A DNA stretch of 7,760 bases from assembly GCA_946997275.1 (NCBI GenBank), contig CAMPUN010000040.1, positions 1-7,760 of the forward strand, read 5' to 3'. Positions 1 through 7,600 of the stretch are shown in pieces. Numbering within the stretch: the first letter of the stretch is position 1; every line of letters begins with the position of its first letter. Both the position numbers and the translations under genes were made by a program. The stretch comes from an uncultured Porphyromonas sp. (GTDB lineage: Bacteria; Bacteroidota; Bacteroidia; Bacteroidales; Porphyromonadaceae). The notes beneath the pieces were generated by a model, which worked only from the letters and a program-made list of their open reading frames with translations, had not been told where the DNA came from and made no database searches.

Positions 1-1532
1 TGATCAAAGAGGAGGAGGAAAGCTTCCTACGCACCCTCGCTCAGGGACTCAAGCTTCTGTAAAGCAAAATCCAAGAGCTACCTCAAGACGCAAAAGTTCT
101 ATCGGGTGCCGACGCTTTCGTCCTGTACGACACCTACGGCTTCCCACTAGACCTCACGGAGTTGATCCTTTCGGAGCGTGGCATGACGCTCGACCAGGTT
201 GCTTTTGACAAACTGATGCAGGAGCAGAAGCGCCGTGCCCGTCAAGCAGCAGCCGTTGATGCTGCCGACTGGGAAGTCCTCGACGAGGAGACCACTGAGA
301 GCACCTTCGTAGGCTACGAGACGCTCCAGATCGAGACGCATATCCTGCGCTACCGCAAGGTGGCCGACAAGAAGCACAGCTACTATCAGGTGGTACTGGC
401 GGAGACTCCCTTCTACGCTGAGATGGGTGGTCAGGTCGGTGACAAGGGCGTGCTGATCGCCCAGGACGGCACCGAGTACCCGATCCTAGACACCAAGCGG
501 GAGAACAACCTCACCGTCCATATCCTCTCCACCCTCCCTGCAGATCCCAAGCAGCCGCTCATCGCTCGTGTCGGGGCTGAGCTACGTCACCTCACGGAGG
601 CAAACCATACAGCGACGCACCTGATGCACCACGCGCTGAGAGCCGTGCTCGGCACTCATGTAGAGCAAAAGGGTTCGCTCGTTTCGGCAGACCTACTGCG
701 CTTTGACTTCTCACACTTCAAGAAGTTGACTCCCGAAGAGATTGCCGAGGTAGAGCGTCTGGTCAATGCGGAGATTCGTGCCGACAGACCTCGTGACGAG
801 CATCGCAATGTGCCGATTGCTCAGGCTAAGGAGATGGGTGCGATGGCACTCTTTGGCGAGAAGTATGGCGACGAGGTACGTGTCATCAAGTATGGCGACT
901 CGGTTGAGCTATGCGGTGGTACCCACGTGGCTAGCACAGGGCAGATAGGCTTTTTCAAGATCATCAGCGAGGGCTCTATTGCCGCCGGTATCAGACGTAT
1001 CGAGGCGGTCACGGGGCCTAAGGCGGAGGAGTATGTACACCATCTGGAGGAGCAGTTGCAGCTCTTCAACGAGCGACTCAACAATGTGCCCGATCCGCTC
1101 AAGGCGCTAGACCGACTGATTGCCGAAAGTGCCGAGCAGCGCAAGGCTATCGAGCAGTACACCAAGGCTCAGGCGGAGCAAATAGCTCTGCAGGCTCTAG
1201 CCGATCAGACGAAGCATGGCGAGACATCCATCGTCACCGTCAATAAGTCAATGAGTAGCGACGTCGCTAAGGATGTCGCAGGCACCATCCGCGAGCGACT
1301 ACAGGGCTCTTACCTAGCGCTCATCGGTGCTGCCGAGGAGGGCAAGTGCACCCTCACGGTAATCCTCTCGCCAGACCTTGTCGACAAGGGGCTCAACGCA
1401 GGCAAGCTCATCAAGGAGGTCGCCTCGCTCATCAAGGGCGGGGGCGGTGGTCAGCCTCACTTTGCAACGGCTGGTGGACGCAACCCCGAGGGGCTCCAAG
1501 CAGCCATCGACCATATCGTCTCGCTGATTTAG
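1..1532 (+). CDS. alaS: Alanyl-tRNA synthetase, C-terminal part; cut by the left edge and interrupted by an in-frame TAA
   Basis: AlaRS charges tRNA-Ala with alanine in the cytoplasm and hydrolyses mischarged Ser/Gly-tRNA-Ala. The reading frame runs from position 3 to the TAG at 1530-1532, about 510 codons of a protein usually near 870 residues, so most of the catalytic domain lies left of the window. In order one sees IKEEEESFLRTL, the conserved block YDTYGFPLDLTEL (126-164), the editing domain, and the C-terminal DHHA1-type domain with its glycine run (GGGGGQPHFATAGG, about 1437-1480). The editing-site zinc ligands are intact: HTATH at 606-620 and CGGTH at 912-926. A TAA at 60-62 interrupts the frame while homology continues on both sides. 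An open frame from TTG 162 exists, but starting there would lose the conserved YDTYGFP block, so it is not a credible native start. The family assignment is certain. Whether the gene is functional is not: the stop could be a base-call error or a real nonsense mutation. aroB follows 11 nt downstream. Confidence 0.95.
60..62 (+). other. In-frame TAA stop inside alaS
   Basis: Reading frame 3 gives GLKLL-stop-SKIQELPQ, with recognisable AlaRS sequence before and after in the same frame. No frameshift is needed to explain it. One substitution from a sense codon (for example GAA, CAA or AAA to TAA) is enough. Glu is my guess for the ancestral residue, from memory of AlaRS homologues. Confidence 0.85.
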
Positions 1533-1543
1533 CAGCTAGCCAG

Positions 1544-2638
1544 ATGCCACCCCTAGCCTTCATCTCCACCCAGTCAAGGGTGCTCGTGGGCAACCTCATG
1601 GGCGACTACCTGCGGGAGTTGCTCCGCCAAGGCAAGCCCGAGAGTTACTACCTACTGGCAGATGAGCAGGTGTGGCATCTGAGCCAAGAGCTTATAGCGA
1701 AAAACTATCCCGAACTAACGGAGCTACCCCGCTATCTGATCAATGACCCTGAGGAGGCAAAGAGCCTCGAGGGCATCGCCGAGATGGCTCGCTGGCTCCT
1801 AGAGCAGGGTGCCCATCGTGGAGCTACACTCATCGCGCTAGGCGGTGGAGCCGTGAGCGATGCCGTCGGCTTCCTCGCTCAGATCTATATGCGGGGTGTC
1901 TCGCTTGTCCTACTCCCCACGACGCTCCTCGCCATGGCAGACGCTGCTGTGGGGGGCAAATGCGGGGTCAACTTTGCGGGGGTCAAGAACCTCCTCGGAG
2001 CTTTTGCCGATGAAGCTACCACGCTGACGCTCTGCGACACAGCTTGGCTGGAGAGCCTCCCAGAGGAAGAGCTACGCTCAGGCTGTGGCGAGCTGATCAA
2101 GTATGGACTGCTCGTTAGTCCCGACCTGTGGCGTCGGCTGCTACAGGTGCTGCCCGAGCAACCGCTCTCTTTAGAGCAACTCACCCCGCTCATTCGTGAG
2201 GCGGTGCAGTTCAAGCTCGACATCGTGGCTCAGGATCGTCTAGACCAGGGGCTCCGTCACCAGCTTAACCTAGGGCACACCTTCGGACATGCCTTTGAGG
2301 CGTGGAGCCATCAGCACGGTGACAAACCTTTGCTGCATGGCGAGGCGGTCGCTCTGGGACTCGTGCCCGAGCTATATCTCTCGCATGTCAAGCTGGGCTT
2401 CCCCAAGGAGGAGCTACACCAGTTGCTCGCCGTAGTGCAGGAGCTGTACCGTCCGCTCTCCATCACCTGCCGAGACTACGATGCGCTCAGGGAGCTGATG
2501 CTCCACGACAAGAAGAATAGCGATGCACAGCGCATCACCACCGTTGCTCTCTCGGCCATCGGTGAGGTCCACGAGCTACAAAATGCACCTCTCGACATCA
2601 CCGAGGCGCTCGACTACTACCAAGACACGATGCTCTAG
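1544..2638 (+). CDS. aroB: 3-dehydroquinate synthase
   Basis: AroB converts DAHP to 3-dehydroquinate, the second step of the shikimate pathway to aromatic amino acids and chorismate, in the cytoplasm with NAD+ and a divalent metal. I chose the ATG at 1544. It gives 364 residues, close to the family's usual 350-370, and begins just before the first conserved strand. The upstream open extension to 1346 lies entirely inside alaS in another frame and is an artefact. Visible motifs are the glycine-rich nucleotide-binding segment GGGAVSDAVGF (100-110), PTTLLA (125-130), the AVGGKCGVNF block (135-144), and GELIKYGL (182-189). NLGHTFGHA (242-250) and LHGEAVA (264-270) follow. Glu183, His245 and His265 match the three metal ligands, and DKKN (322-325) is also typical. 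Nothing essential is missing. The gene starts 11 nt after alaS with no clear Shine-Dalgarno, as is usual in Bacteroidota, so cotranscription with alaS is plausible. Convergent with the hmu operon. Confidence 0.95.
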   Translation: MPPLAFISTQSRVLVGNLMGDYLRELLRQGKPESYYLLADEQVWHLSQELIAKNYPELTELPRYLINDPEEAKSLEGIAEMARWLLEQGAHRGATLIALGGGAVSDAVGFLAQIYMRGVSLVLLPTTLLAMADAAVGGKCGVNFAGVKNLLGAFADEATTLTLCDTAWLESLPEEELRSGCGELIKYGLLVSPDLWRRLLQVLPEQPLSLEQLTPLIREAVQFKLDIVAQDRLDQGLRHQLNLGHTFGHAFEAWSHQHGDKPLLHGEAVALGLVPELYLSHVKLGFPKEELHQLLAVVQELYRPLSITCRDYDALRELMLHDKKNSDAQRITTVALSAIGEVHELQNAPLDITEALDYYQDTML

Positions 2639-2685
2639 TTTTCATAGTCGAAGCATCATATCGCACTCTATTTCTGACACATGCG

Positions 2686-2775
2686 AGTTCCAAAAAGGGT
2701 TCCCTTCTTGGAACTTTTTAGTTCCAAGGGAGGAACTCTTCGGTTCCTCGGTAGGAAACTCTAGGTTCCTCCGCA
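2686..2775. repeat. Array of short palindromes with a 22-nt period (GGAAC-loop-GTTCC)
   Basis: GTTCC starts at 2687, 2699, 2721, 2743 and 2765. GGAAC starts at 2710 and 2732, and the variant GGAAAC at 2754. The last three units therefore repeat every 22 nt, each a small hairpin: CTTGGAACT / AGTTCCAAG (2707-2715 with 2720-2728, TTTT loop), GAGGAAC / GTTCCTC (2730-2736 with 2743-2749) and AGGAA / TTCCT (2753-2757 with 2766-2770). AGTTCCAA also occurs at 2686-2693, so the 2708-2715 arm can pair either upstream or downstream. Arms are conserved while loops and linkers vary, which suggests that structure matters. It lies 48 nt after aroB. No T-tract follows any unit. The function is unknown: it could aid transcript-end processing, be a protein-binding array, or be a dispersed intergenic repeat. 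Confidence 0.75.
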
Positions 2776-2801
2776 TGAGCGAGCGAAGCATTGGCACAAA
2801 C

Positions 2802-2847
2802 GACAGCCCCCACGGGTTTCTAGTCGTAGAGAGCCGTGGGGGCTGTC
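2802..2847. terminator. Probable bidirectional transcription terminator between aroB and hmuV
   Basis: GACAGCCCCCACGG (2802-2815) and CCGTGGGGGCTGTC (2834-2847) form a perfect, GC-rich 14-bp stem. The 18-nt loop can pair further (TCTA 2819-2822 with TAGA 2827-2830), giving a long rod. It lies between two converging genes, where a shared terminator is expected. Neither side has a strong T-tract; only ATGATTT follows on the plus strand. It is therefore not a textbook intrinsic terminator, and the termination role is inferred from position and stem strength. Confidence 0.65.
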
Positions 2848-2852
2848 ATGAT

Positions 2853-2929
2853 TTAGGGGCTATTTAGGGTCTGGTTAGCGCCCTTTTAGCGATGGGTTAG
2901 GGATGGCTTAGCGGTCTGTGAGGGGGCTG
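2853..2929. repeat. Tandem array with exact 11-nt period, consensus TTAGsGnnnnn
   Basis: TTAG begins at 2853, 2864, 2875, 2886, 2897 and 2908, exactly 11 nt apart. A seventh degenerate unit (TGAG) starts at 2919. The next two bases are GG or CG, and the rest of each unit varies but is G-rich on the plus strand. Because 11 is not a multiple of 3, the TAG (plus strand) and TAA (minus strand) inside TTAG/CTAA fall twice in each reading frame on both strands, so the array blocks translation from either side. It ends 7 nt before the hmuV stop codon, so it is the immediate 3' untranslated region of the hmu operon. The function is unknown. Confidence 0.8.
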
Positions 2930-2936
2930 GCACGCT

Positions 2937-3275
2937 TTACTCCTCGGGGATGTAGATGACCTCGCCATTCTCCAGCTCGTAGGCGATGCCGACGCGCTTG
3001 CCTCGGCGCTGACTGGAGGCGTCCTCGCTGTCGGTCGGTGTGTACCGCTCGATGGTGGAGCCTTTCTTGGAGATGATCTCCATATTGTCCTTGCCAGGGT
3101 TCTTGATGATGGTAAAGTCCTCCTGCGTGAGCATCTCGGTCATGCTAAACTTCGTGACCAGTGCCACCATGAGTGCCACGGCAAAGACCATCGCCACGTC
3201 AAAGAGGTTGCTCACGAGCGATGATGGATCGGTGTCATCGTGGCGCAGTGTGCGTCGCTTACTTCTTCGTCTCAT
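2937..3275 (-). CDS. hmuV: HmuV, DUF2149-type membrane protein, ExbD/TolR-like
   Basis: A 112-residue protein and the last gene of the operon. A basic N-terminus (MRRRSKRR) is followed by one membrane helix at about residues 24-41 and a hydrophilic C-terminal domain of about 70 residues ending in IYIPEE. This is the layout of ExbD/TolR/MotB-type partners: short cytoplasmic tail, one helix, periplasmic domain. The start of the helix, LFDVAMVFAVALM (24-36), resembles the FIDVMLVLLIIFM segment of ExbD as I recall it. It places Asp26 at the position of the essential proton-carrying Asp. The name rests on synteny with the Porphyromonas hmu locus and on DUF2149-like appearance. The ExbD analogy is my inference from the motif and from the hmuU gene next to it. 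The ATG at 3275 lies inside hmuU, a 17-nt overlap that suggests translational coupling and matched stoichiometry. Confidence 0.85.
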   Translation of the reverse strand: MRRRSKRRTLRHDDTDPSSLVSNLFDVAMVFAVALMVALVTKFSMTEMLTQEDFTIIKNPGKDNMEIISKKGSTIERYTPTDSEDASSQRRGKRVGIAYELENGEVIYIPEE

Positions 3276-3876
3276 CTTCAGCTTGGGTTAGGAGTTCGTC
3301 GATGTAGTCGATGTAGATGAGCTCTTGGTGGTGATAGCGGTGGAGTCTCTGCAAGGTTAGATAGCCGATGGCGGAGACGAAGAGTCCCAGCACGGTGGTT
3401 GCAAAGGCGACCTGCATATTGTACGCCATGGTCGCCATATCGCCACTGCTAAGCCCGACGAGCGCTGGTCCCATTGGTATGAGGGTACCCATTAGTCCGA
3501 GGATTGGGCCGAACTTGGTCAAGACTTGCGGATAGACGAGTCGCTTGTCGAGGCGTAGCTCATACTCGCCGATGAGTAGGCTACGCTCAGCTGCGGGAGC
3601 CGTGAGGAGCGAGCGCAGGAGCTCCTCAAAGAGGTCTAGCCGAGCTGTCTCTTGGCTTTCACCGCCTAGCTCTTGGCGCAGTCTGCCGAGTAGTGCGCTG
3701 GCGTCTTCACGCTGATGGGAGAAGTAGCGCTGCTGTAGTCGCTTGTAGCGCTGTGCCCGCTCGATGAGTCCGCCCAGCATGAGGAGGGCTAGGAGGAAGA
3801 GTAGGAGTAGTCCAATGATCACCGGTATGAGGAGACCATTGGAGAGGAGAAACATAGTGTCTGAAATGAATTTCAT
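3259..3876 (-). CDS. hmuU: HmuU, MotA/TolQ/ExbB-family proton channel protein
   Basis: A 205-residue inner-membrane protein. Three hydrophobic segments are visible: about 9-37, 122-143 and 155-176. A charged cytoplasmic stretch (about 38-115) lies between the first two, the usual ExbB/TolQ topology. The second segment has ILGLMGTLIPMGPAL (126-140) and the third VAFATTVLGLFVSAIG (156-171). The GLxGT and T-x-x-G-L patterns match the ExbB/TolQ/MotA channel helices. Thr131 and Thr161 correspond to the channel-lining threonines of ExbB. The predicted role is the ring-forming channel subunit that pairs with HmuV and converts proton flow into work on HmuS. Some annotations call HmuU an ABC permease, but nothing here supports that. 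It starts at ATG 3876, 24 nt after hmuT, and ends inside the hmuV start region. Family assignment is firm; the coupling to HmuS is inferred from the operon. Confidence 0.9.
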   Translation of the reverse strand: MKFISDTMFLLSNGLLIPVIIGLLLLFLLALLMLGGLIERAQRYKRLQQRYFSHQREDASALLGRLRQELGGESQETARLDLFEELLRSLLTAPAAERSLLIGEYELRLDKRLVYPQVLTKFGPILGLMGTLIPMGPALVGLSSGDMATMAYNMQVAFATTVLGLFVSAIGYLTLQRLHRYHHQELIYIDYIDELLTQAEDETKK

Positions 3877-3900
3877 AGTAATCTGTTGTGTGTAACTGTC

Positions 3901-4605
3901 TTATTTGCGTGAGCCTTTTGCCTTGATGAGCATGGCTATATAGCCGACGAGCATGCCACCAGCGAGGGTTGCGAGGAGGATGCACAGCTCTCTAGGTGAG
4001 GAGCTGTCTAGCTGGACCTCTGGAGCTTGGGTGCGCTCTGGTATGAGGATGTAGGCTATGACGCTCCCCACGGCTAGCACCCCAGCCAAGAGCATAGCGA
4101 GCAGACGGAGGAACTCCCGATCACGTATCAGGCGAGGTGTTAGCTCGATGAGTAATAGGAGCACCACAGCAAAGGTTATGGTCACTGCCCAGTAATGGAC
4201 CCCAGGCATGCTGTAGATGACGAAGCTCCTCAGGTAGCATAGCGCAGGTAGCATCAGTAGCGAGGGGAGCCATACAGCTATCTGGTGGCAAGCGGTCATG
4301 ACCGCTACGACTAGTCCCTCTCGATGATAGATCGTATGCAGAGGTCGGCGCGCGGGTCGGTAGGTGACGACCGCCATCGTGAGCAGTAGCTCTAGCGAGA
4401 CCATCATGGCGAGTGTGGAGAGCTGCTCCGCCTGTCGTAGCATAGTGTCGAGGGCTAGCTTGCTCACCCGCAGGGTCGCCTGATGGGTCGCCACCAAGCC
4501 TACGATATAGAGTACCGCATGTGCTAGTCGCACCCTACGGTCAGATCGTACGGCTGTGGTGGTGAGCGCTACTAGGAGCGCAAAGATGGAAACGATGAGT
4601 ATCAT
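3901..4605 (-). CDS. hmuT: HmuT, multi-pass membrane protein of the haem-utilisation operon
   Basis: A 234-residue, strongly hydrophobic protein with about seven predicted membrane segments: roughly 1-17, 27-43, 63-81, 97-124, 137-154, 168-187 and 207-227. It ends in a short basic tail (KAKGSRK). I see no nucleotide-binding motif, enzyme signature or known permease signature. The name comes from position alone: it sits between the CobN-like hmuS and the ExbB-like hmuU, as in the Porphyromonas hmu locus. Candidate roles are an inner-membrane scaffold for HmuS, an exit path for the porphyrin or iron product, or a third motor component. Histidines at 41, 89, 94, 107 and 137 could bind haem or metal if they face the periplasm, but this is speculation. 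It starts 3 nt after the hmuS stop, so it is almost certainly cotranscribed and perhaps translationally coupled with hmuS. Confidence 0.75.
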   Translation of the reverse strand: MILIVSIFALLVALTTTAVRSDRRVRLAHAVLYIVGLVATHQATLRVSKLALDTMLRQAEQLSTLAMMVSLELLLTMAVVTYRPARRPLHTIYHREGLVVAVMTACHQIAVWLPSLLMLPALCYLRSFVIYSMPGVHYWAVTITFAVVLLLLIELTPRLIRDREFLRLLAMLLAGVLAVGSVIAYILIPERTQAPEVQLDSSSPRELCILLATLAGGMLVGYIAMLIKAKGSRK

Positions 4606-4608
4606 CTC

Positions 4609-7600
4609 TTACTTCGTACGCTTCTTACGTCTGCTGTAAAGGATGGAGATCACCAGTATGAGGACGATTACGACGCCTCCGATGATGACTATCTCGGTCG
4701 TGGAGAGACTATCCTGATCCTCTGCAGAGGCAGAGCCTGAGGACTGCTTCTTGCCCTGGGTCTTGTCCGAGTCCTTCGAGAGTACCTGCTGCTTTTGGTC
4801 AGACTGTGAGGTCACCTTGAGCGCTTTGTCTAGGGCGGCGGTGTACCCTTGCTGCTGCTCGGGTGTGAGCTGATCTTGGATCATCTTACGCAGCTTAGCA
4901 TTGTCACAGACCATACCGCTACAGCCAGCACCCGCCTTTGCCAAGCTCTCGGCATGGAGCCGAGCGATGGTCTGCTTTTGCTCTGCAGTCGCCTGCCAGT
5001 ACCCCTTGCGAATGGTCTCCATCATGGAGGCGGTGAGGTCTTGCAGGGCTGCGGGGTTGTTTCGCTCGAAGAAGTCGACCGTGCCGAGCTGATGCTTGTC
5101 CACGACATACATATCGTAGAGGGCATCCCAGAGCTCCTTGTCGATGGCGGAGGGCTTCATAACGTTCCACGCATAGGTATTGCGGATGGTCTCGTCGATA
5201 GCATCTGCCGCTCCAGCGCCCTCTTTGAGCTGCTCACGCACATAGGTGGGGTTGAGGATGGTGGTGCGAGCTTCGATGCCGATAGCTTGCTTGATCTCCT
5301 GCGTCTTGACACGACGACGGTTGCGCAGATCGGTGAAGTAGCCCTCGGGATCCTTGCCTGTGACGTGACGTACGGAGAGGGTGAGCCCGCCCATAAACTC
5401 ATAGACGTGATCCAAGCTTAGCGCGCCCCACGTATTGCTCTGACGGGGCTGAACGACGGCATCCGTGTTTTGCAGTGCCGCCTCAAAGATTCCCTTGGCG
5501 GTCTCGCCCCAGAGCTCTTCGTCTCCATAGATGGCGCCCATATTGTTCATATAAACCTCGGCAATCTCGCTCTCTTTCTCCCAGCGGTCACCGCTCTCGA
5601 CCATCTCTTGAATGCCAGTACCGTAGGCACCGTTGAGACCTCCGAAGATGCGCTTGCCGCTAAGCTTACGAGCCTGCTCGGGGGGTACGCCATGCTCTAG
5701 GAGCACACGCTCCGCCTCGACACGTCCGAGGGCTATCTGGTTGGGAGTCTTGCCATCCTTGGTCTCTGCGACGAGGTCCATAGCCTTTTGCAAGAGGAAA
5801 AGTCGGGAGGCTGCGATGTCTCGGAGTTGGCCCGAGGTCTGTATGACCACATCCACACGAGGTCTGCCGAGCTCCTTGATGGGAATGACGCGCACGTCGA
5901 TCACCTTACCACGGCGGTCACGCACGGGCTCGACACCGAGGAGCGCCATAATCTCAGCGATGGTGGTGCCCTCGCTCTCGATGAAGCTACTGCTCCAGAG
6001 CGTGAAGCTCACCTTGCGGGGTATCGAGTCGTTGTGACGAGAGCGGTAGTCAGCGATAAGCGCATCGGCTAGTTGCTGTCCATCTTCCCACGCCTTTGCT
6101 GTGGGCGTCATCTCGGGATCAATGGCGTAGAGGTTGCGCCCTGTGGGTAGTACGGAGGGACTAGCGATGAAGTCTCCGCCTGGTGAAGGTGCCGTATAGC
6201 CACCACTAAGCGCATTGGCGAGCGAAGCCAGCTCAATCTGTGGCGAAGTGGCCAGCATTCGCTTGTAATATGGTATCTGCGCTACGGAGCGACGTAACAG
6301 ACTGATACCCTCGGCGAGGAGTACCAGCTTGGGGTCTTTCTTCGTCTCGGCACTGGCGGGCTTGCCGTGAGGAGGCATACCGCCACCCATACCTTTGGGC
6401 ATTCCCTTTGGCATACCTTTAGGCATATCCTTTGGCATTCCCTTTGGCATACCTTTAGGCATATCCTTTGGCATTCCCTTAGGCATTCCACCGCCCATCA
6501 TACCTGCAGGCATACCGCCCATCATATCAGTCTGTGCGCTCTCCTCTTGTTGTGCCTTGAGGAACTGATCGGCACGAGCTAGCTCGGCGCGACTAACGCC
6601 TAGCGACTGAATGAGCGCATCGACCTCTCCCGAGGCAATCTCCCGATCCTGAACACGAGCCACGAAGCGGTCGGCAGGACGGAGGTAACGAGCGTTGAAG
6701 TAGACATCGTCCTTGATCTGAGCGTCGGTGATCCGTCCGCGAGACTTGTCCACCTGAGCCAGTGCATAGGCTATTGGGTCGACCGAGAGGAGGCGGACAC
6801 TGGAGCGGATCTTCTCCGAGGAGAAGGGGACGCCTGTCGTGTACATACCGCCCACTATCTTAGCATTGGCTAGCTCGTCGACGAAGCTGGCGATTAGCTC
6901 AATCTCGTCTCTCGTGTAGGGCTTGCTCATCGTGGAGTCTAGCTTCAGATCTCTGTGAAAGCCCTTAGCGATGGTCATCTCTTTGATCCGCTTGGAGAGG
7001 GCGTCGTCATCTTTTTCCGAAGCTAGATAGCGATCGGTCAAATCGCGTAGCGGTTGCATCTCTTTGTCTAGCTGCGTATCGATAAAGGGCGGAGCCAAGT
7101 AAGAGACCGCCTGCCCGTAGGAGCGACGCTTGGCGATCATACACTCGCCGACATTTGCTGTCGTATAGTAATAGATGTGTGGCAGATCACGTACGAGCCT
7201 ATCGGTGTAGTCGTAGTTGCTCAGCGCTACCTGCTTGCCGGGGATAAACTCCAGACTGCCGTGCGTACCGAAGTGCATCAAGACATCAGCGTGCCAGCCG
7301 TTGCGAGCCCACAAGTAGCTGGCTATGTATGGGTAAGCGGGCACGGAGGTGGAGCCATGCACCATCTTGAAGTCTAGCTCTCCGCTACCAGAACCGGGCT
7401 GAGGTAGAAGCGCCACCTTACCATAAGTGAGTCGGGTCACCGCAATGCCCTCGACACCGTCACGCTCTAAAACGAGGTCGTGACCAGGTATCGCCCCGTA
7501 GCGACCCTCTATACTGTCTTTGAGTGCAGTAAGGAAGGTATCGTCGGTCCACTGCGTCAGCTCTTTCGTCGAGACAAAGGCGGGGTAGTTGCTACTTAGG

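Noticed and set aside
821..1165. 114-residue minus-strand open frame opposite alaS
   Set aside because: It is antisense to the conserved editing domain of alaS and its Ser/Leu-rich translation is typical of a shadow frame.
1346..1543. Longer aroB starting at 1346
   Set aside because: The extra N-terminal residues are out-of-frame alaS sequence and are not AroB-like; ATG 1544 gives the normal family length.
2523..2867. 114-residue open frame on the plus strand across the aroB end and the repeat region
   Set aside because: It overlaps aroB in another frame and then runs through the palindromes and terminator stem; its protein has no conserved features.
2853..2929. The TTAG array as a CRISPR or telomere-like element
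   Set aside because: Units are only 11 nt with no constant-length repeat and spacer alternation, no cas genes are nearby, and there is no chromosome-end context.
4849..5421. 190-residue open frame on the plus strand opposite hmuS
   Set aside because: It lies wholly antisense to well-conserved CobN-like coding sequence, has no recognisable motif, and is explained by the codon bias of the real gene.
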